From Ancylostoma caninum (lineage: Eukaryota; Nematoda; Chromadorea; Rhabditida; Ancylostomatidae), in assembly GCA_037903475.1 (NCBI GenBank), contig JBAJFG010000188.1:930001-994000 (forward strand): a stretch of 64,000 nt of DNA. Reading direction: 5' to 3'. Numbering within the stretch: position 1 is the first letter of the stretch; each line of letters begins with the position of its first letter. The notes beneath the pieces are model-generated. The model searched no databases. It was not told where the DNA came from and worked only from the letters and a program-made list of their open reading frames with translations. Below, piece after piece: positions 59,150 through 64,000 of this stretch. Made by a program: the position numbers and the translations under genes.

Positions 59150-59674
59150 TTTGGTGGGACCAGTGGATTTGTGTGGAGTAGAGCTGTTAAATAACTGTTT
59201 ATTTGCACACAGTTAAATCCGCCTCAGTTCTCGCCACGAAGGGTTCCCTGATTTGGATACAGCGGTGGATACAGATAGAGCTGGTTTACGCCCTCGTCAG
59301 TTCACGCCACGAAGGGTTCCCTGACTCAGACCACAGCCACTGATGACGACACGGACGATACTCTCGGTTAAGACGAACGAGACGATACTGACGACAAGTC
59401 GAATGAGACGATCCTAGATCTGAGCATCCAGGGCCTTTTATGCAAAAGATGTGGGCGTGGTTGCCCTAGATGCTCATATCTGTACAACAGATACCTACTT
59501 CAAAGTAATAACCGCCAGGGGTATCTACACAAGTGCTATCTTAAGTATGACCTGGCGGTTTACAAGTACCTATCGTAAACAACGGTATTTGTCCATGACA
59601 GAATAATACAATTCTAGGACAGAAGAGAAATAGATGACTGAGGTTGATACTATTAGAAATAATAATTATCAACA
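59150..59674 (-). repeat. 5' LTR of the BEL/Pao element
   Basis: 525 bp, identical to the 3' LTR except for one base: CAGTTCTCGCC here, CAGTTCACGCC in the other copy. It contains the promoter by family logic; no TATA box is obvious. The near identity dates the insertion as recent. Confidence 0.95.
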
Positions 59675-60174
59675 AGGGGCCCCAAAATTTCCATTTTTTC
59701 ACAGAATCTTTGTATAGGAGAGTTATTTGAGGTGCTGAACCCGAATATCATATTCATTTCGTACCGTAACCCGTTTTTGTAGGGTTACAGCGGTGTACGA
59801 TACTACTCTATCTCACAGAATCCTCTCAAATTTTGCAGAAAGGGGTATTTTCATTAACATCAATCTGCATTAAACTGTCATTTTCCCGCCGGAATCGGCA
59901 GTTTCTGTCAAAACCCTATCATAACCTACAAAACGGGATTACGAAATGGATATGATATTCGTGTTCAGCACCTCAAATAACCTCCCTGTACAAAATTTGA
60001 GCGAATTCTGTGGGTTGCCGCATATACAGTAATCCTACTGTTACCCTACAAAAATGAGGTCACGTTGCAAAATGAATACGATATTCTTGTTCGGCACCTC
60101 AAACAACCCCCTTACGCAAGTTTCAGAGAAGAATTTTTCTTGAAAATTTTGTGCCCCTAATGTGGAATAGTGCC

Positions 60175-61841
60175 AGTATTAGGAACAAAATCTTAGAAGT
60201 AGAAACCAAAGAAGACTTACTAGGTTATTTAGAGGCACCGTAAGTTGCTTGAGCATAGTGAACAGCGGTCTGACAAAGGCTTTACTACTTAAAGGGAAAG
60301 TGGGCAGAAATTTTAGCCCATCCCCCAACTTAATAGTAGTTTTAGCTTACGTCATTAATTTAAACGACATGATCGCTCTTGTCACTTCCCATTAATCTGA
60401 TTCCAATTAACCTGATGATCTTGCGAATTAGTCGCAGAAATGAAGAGAATTGCCGCATCAAATTACTGCAACTTGACGGAAAAAGGTGAGAGGCGAGAAA
60501 ATTTCTTAGATCATCTCATGGGAGAGGAGAAATCCTCATAATACCTGGCATGAAAGACAGCTTGAAACTCTGTTTAGAAAAGTAGCTACGGACTGCAGCC
60601 ATGCCTGCTCTTCTATTACACCCATAACAACTAGGAGAATGCAATATTGCACAACTACGATGAAAAAAAGGAGGAACAGAAGCAACAGCTCGAGCAGATA
60701 TTTTACAAAAAAAAAAGGAAAAGGCACTCCTCACTAAAATCATGGTTAGAATTTTACCAAAATATCGATTGATTAAGAGTACTACAAATGAAAGTCGAGC
60801 ACGAACCAGATCAATAGGAAACAGAACCAAAACAAAGAAAAAAGTGGCCGATTCAGTCACCGAATCGACGCCAGCACACGCGACTCGCACCAGCCACCTA
60901 TGGCTGGCGCGCTTCGCGTGCACCGTGGTGCTTTCAAGTGTTTTCGATCGAGTTTCTTTGACAGGGCTGCTGAGCGCGCAGCACATCGGTGTTTTGTACC
61001 TTTGCGGAGCTATATGACCTTATCTGGCGATTTCAGCTGAGCTCACACCTGTTGGATGTTCGGAAGCACGCGGAATCCATACGTGGACGAGCAGTCTCCG
61101 GAAGCCGGCAATGAGCACTACAGCAGCACTCAAAACATCGCGGTGTGTTCAACTTTCCACTTATATAAATTTCTTTCTGTTCCACTTCTATTTTAAAAGC
61201 ATAGAATAGACGCCTTACCATGGCTATATTCGGAATTTCACTGGGGAAACCTTGCATGCATAGCGGCGTTATTCGAGGTACAGAAACAGAATTATAGAAA
61301 ACCAGTCTGGCCGTCCGGCTAACGCCGGACTTCCAGACTTTTATTGATGCTCGTTTTGCTCGCATAATGTATGTTGAAAGCAAGCACAAAAGTGTAAATG
61401 GATTGATAAATCCTTCCATCCTTCCGTATCTTGTATCCTTCCACGCACTTCTTTCGCTATCCTGAGATGCCCTCGATCCCGTAATTGTTGCTTTCTCACA
61501 TATGATCGAAGTTACGCCCTCCCATATGAGCAAAGTTAGTGGTCGTGAAGAATTGAGTGTAACCAATTCAGTGCAACTGTTATCTCGAAATGATTTAGGC
61601 TCAACTGGTTGTTGTGGTAATTCAAGTGATAGGGCGCCACCGGTGTATACAAACGGAAAGGAGGGAGTGGTTCATTCAAACACAAGCGGAATGGGAAGAG
61701 AACACGGATACGAAAGGAAGCAATGTACATCTAGGTGATTTACGCGGGAGGGTCCGCAGAAACAGGGTAAGCGTAACCCTCATGCAGAAATAGGCACGCT
61801 TAGCGAATTCCTATTACTTGCGGAGCTTGCACACCCTGATC
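60175..61841. other. intergenic with two hairpins and an unassigned minus ORF
   Basis: No gene supported. Minus frames of 156 codons (60516-60986) and 177 codons (61033-61566) are long, but have no motif, and both run through inverted repeats (60871-60923 and 61304-61339). These may be fold-back element remnants rather than genes. Confidence 0.4.
61304..61339. other. compact two-part hairpin
   Basis: AGTCTGG (61304-61310) pairs with CCAGACT (61333-61339). Inside it, GTCCGGC (61313-61319) pairs with GCCGGAC (61324-61330) around a TAAC loop, with a two-by-two internal loop between. Fourteen perfect pairs in 36 bases. Function unknown. Confidence 0.7.
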
Positions 61842-62480
61842 GCACCGTTGGACCCGTCTGCGGGTGTTTCCCCATATTTGGACGCCGGCGCACCCTTATC
61901 ACACCGTTGGACCCGACTCCAGGCCTTTCCGCACTTTTGGACGCCGGCGCACACTTATCACACCGTTGGACCTGACTCCAGGCGTTTCCCCATATTTGGA
62001 CGCCGGCGCACCCTTATCACACCGTTGGACCCGACCCAGGCGTTCCCCACTTTGGACGCCGGCGCACCCTTATCACACCGTTGGACCCGACTCCAGGCGT
62101 TTCCCCATATTTGGACGCCGGCGCACCCTTATCACACCGTTGGACCCGACCCCAGGCGTTCTCCCACTTTGGACGCCGGCGCACCCTTATCACACCGTTG
62201 GACCCGACTCCAGGCGTTTCCCCATATTTGGACGCCGGCGCACCCTTATCACACCGTTGGACCCGACTCCAGGCGTTTCCCCATATTTGGACGCCGGCGC
62301 ACCCTTATCACACCGTTGGACCCGACCCCAGGCGTTCTCCCACTTTGGACGCCGGCGCACCCTTATCACACCGTTGGACCCGACCCCAGGCGTTCTCCCA
62401 CTTTGGACGCCGGCGCACCCTTATCACACCGTTGGACCCGTCTCCAGGTGTTTCCTCACTTTATGAGGCACCGTTGCTCA
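61842..62480 (+). repeat. minisatellite of 59- and 58-bp units, about 11 copies
   Basis: Unit starts at CCGTTGGA fall near 61844, 61903, 61963, 62022, 62078, 62137, 62195, 62254, 62313, 62371 and 62429. Two unit types alternate: long (GACTCCAGGCGTTTCCCCAT) and short (GACCCCAGGCGTTCTCCCAC), roughly L-L-L-S-L-S-L-L-S-S. Internal units are almost identical; edge units are diverged. Because 59 and 58 are not multiples of three, all three plus frames stay open by cycling, giving false ORFs of 153-273 codons. Confidence 0.93.
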
Positions 62481-63009
62481 TCGCTGGACCTTCTGGTCGA
62501 CCATCTCTCTACCCCACTCCACCACACCATACCCGTTCTTAGTCTTTTATATGATCTCGCAATCACCACCAATCACAGTGCGTGTGCACACGCACGGACA
62601 GAGTCACATAATGTCTGTAATATATACAAAGTATTATGACTCGTTATCGGATTGGCTTCCTTTAGAAATTCTAGCATGGATCTTTTTAAGGGGGTTAATC
62701 CATGCCTTGATCACGAATATCGCACTAGTTTTCTAGCTTAGCCTGTTTCCGTATGTTTACGCCGCAAAGAATGTAGGAGGTGTATATAGTAAAATACAAT
62801 ATTCGAGAGGAAATCGAAGTAATGGCAGTACCACTTGCTGTAACCTTGCCAACGTAAGTGGTGCCAAAGTACTACGTGGACGCGATACTCATCGTTATCA
62901 CCTTCATTAACCTTTTAATTAATCAGTGAAGAAATTTCCTGGATCTTCTGAGCAGAATAGCTGGAAAGTGACCGCCGTTTCCTTGCCAGAATTGACATTT
63001 CCTCTATAT
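62481..63009. other. intergenic, nothing recognised
   Basis: About 500 bp without supported coding or repeat signal. Confidence 0.5.
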
Positions 63010-63530
63010 TTCTCACTGTGACCACACAGCGTCCGTACAAAGCATTAGTATGGGAAACTATGTAGTGCAAATTTCGTGATCAGCGCATCGAATACCCCCC
63101 CCCCCCCCTTAATAGAGGTCCAGGGTAGAATTTCGGAAGGAAAGCGAATCCAATGATAAGTCACCTTTCATATTTCTGTGGTACAGAACAACTGAACACG
63201 AATATTCCGTAAATTTTGCAACATGACTCCATTTTTGTAGAGTTACAGCAGGCATAGGTAGATACGGCATCCCATGAAGTCCTTTCAAAATTTGCCCAGA
63301 GGAGTAATTTCAGACGCTGACTACGATCACCCACATCATTTTGCGTGGAAATGCCGTTCCTCTAGTCAATTGCTTCAAATTTCCTACAGAATTCTCAACG
63401 CAGAAATGGAGCTACGGAACAAAATGAACACGTTATTCGTGTTGAGCACCACAGATGACTACCACGTAAAATTCTAAGAGTAAAAAAAATCATGGAAATT
63501 TTGGGGCCCCGATTGTGGAACAGTGCCCAC
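63010..63530. mobile_element. second copy of the inverted-repeat element, diverged
   Basis: TTTTTGTAGAGTTACAGC near 63232 and the end ATTGTGGAACAGTGCC near 63512-63528 match the element split by the LTR insertion at 54756-60174. The middle carries a run of 14 C (63095-63108). The left end is not clearly preserved. Confidence 0.55.
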
Positions 63531-64000
63531 GAGCGGTACGATTCTCTGCAGAAATGTTTTTTTGCGTAGGTTGCTTAAGATAGTAGTCCGTGTAGAACTC
63601 GCAAATACGCTTATAGAACAGAGTGCGCTGCTCCTGAAACAACACCATTTCCTGCACATGGCCTAGTAGACCTTGCATGGCTCTTGCCCAAATCGCATCG
63701 GAATGCGGTTACAGTTACTGCATAGCAGTGGTAATTATGAGCAAATGAGTTCACCCAATATGGTTTCTAGTGTTTTTTTTTGGTGGGAGATCAATCCTTC
63801 GTTCTTGCGAAATTTCTTAGATTTTTATTTGGCACTCTTAGGTCTGTCTACATTCAGAACCTTTCCAATAACTATTTCTCCAAAATTCCTTTTTTTGAGC
63901 ATATCCTGAAATTTGGGAATTTCTTCCGGATCAACGTCCCGGCAATGTGACCTTCTTCGGTACTTGAATTGGTCAGATACTATTGGTCGATAGAAAGTTA
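63531..64000. other. window edge, nothing recognised
   Basis: Short open frames on both strands only; no motif, no splice-consistent exon. Confidence 0.5.

Larger units (their letters stand above)
54779..59674 (-). mobile_element. BEL/Pao-type LTR retrotransposon, pol-less and young
   Basis: The element is 4896 bp between 5-bp target duplications AGGGG (54774-54778 and 59675-59679). The two 525-bp LTRs differ at one position. The coding strand is minus, so the 5' LTR is at 59150-59674. Layout in sense order: LTR, primer-binding site, 740-bp leader with repeats, Gag-protease ORF, 294-bp tail, LTR. Reverse transcriptase, RNase H and integrase are absent, so it must borrow these from a relative. 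No purine tract precedes the 3' LTR: the sense strand reads CTCGCGCGCCCCAC there. Confidence 0.93.
54756..60174. mobile_element. inverted-repeat DNA element split by the LTR insertion
   Basis: The left end GGCACTATTCCACATTAGGG (about 54758) is the reverse complement of the right end CCCCTAATGTGGAATAGTGC (about 60152-60173). Removing the LTR element and one 5-bp duplication restores a unit of about 520 bp. Its internal halves are also complementary (TTTTTGTAGGGTTACAG versus CTGTTACCCTACAAAAAT). The flanks AGTAATTAG and AGTATTAG could be an imperfect 8-bp duplication (hAT-like), which is uncertain. A related copy lies at 63010-63530. Confidence 0.7.

Noticed and set aside
61842..62480. CRISPR-like array
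   Set aside because: Units are contiguous without unique spacers, and the context is eukaryotic; it is a minisatellite.
61818..62639. 273-codon and 200-codon ORFs over the minisatellite as protein genes
   Set aside because: They are the same 59/58-bp unit read in different frames; no start context, splice signal or domain, and all three frames are equally open.

Overview
The window looks like nuclear DNA of a clade V (strongylid, hookworm-like) nematode. The evidence is the gene structure: many short exons with GT donors and TTTCAG or TTTTAG acceptors, start codons sitting 2-4 bases after a splice-acceptor-like sequence (as expected for spliced-leader trans-splicing), and degenerate RTE-type retrotransposon sequence. 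It is gene-poor. Four protein-coding genes could be rebuilt exon by exon with consistent reading phase, and nearly everything else is intron, intergenic DNA or mobile-element sequence.

Region by region. (1) 139-5702, minus: a complete seven-exon glycine N-acyltransferase-like (GNAT) gene. (2) 5.7-16.5 kb: no gene I can defend, with some hairpins and unassigned open frames. (3) 16.5-34.5 kb: repeat-dominated. It holds a 360-bp tandem duplication, a 68-bp duplication, an LRR-like exon fragment, C-terminal exons of an unidentified plus-strand gene, a 1258-bp mariner-type element with TA duplications, several fold-back elements, a 284-codon orphan ORF and a perfect 31-bp hairpin. (4) 34.5-42.6 kb, plus: a twelve-exon two-pore-domain potassium channel whose first extracellular loop is unusually short. 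Its large first intron carries a broken RTE reverse transcriptase. (5) 43-44 kb: a 117-bp minisatellite. (6) 46.2-52.5 kb, minus: a ZC3H15/DFRP1 homologue followed by the branched-chain ketoacid dehydrogenase E1-beta gene. This is a probable operon that I recall as also being adjacent in C. elegans. (7) 52.9-60.2 kb: a Tc1-type MITE, a second MITE, and a young BEL/Pao LTR element (LTRs differ at 1 of 525 positions) inserted inside an older inverted-repeat element. (8) 60-64 kb: hairpins, an 11-copy 59/58-bp minisatellite, and a second copy of the element that hosts the LTR insertion.

The recognisable genes work in separate processes: acyl-CoA conjugation, membrane potassium leak, branched-chain amino-acid catabolism in mitochondria, and translation-factor (DRG GTPase) regulation. 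Only the ZC3H15 homologue and BCKDHB appear co-regulated, through shared transcription. The most unusual elements are the BEL/Pao copy, which keeps an intact Gag-protease ORF but no reverse transcriptase, RNase H or integrase and shows two separate matches to tRNA-Gly beside its primer-binding site, and the potassium channel with almost no extracellular cap.

All family assignments come from reading motifs and from memory of the families; no database search was run.
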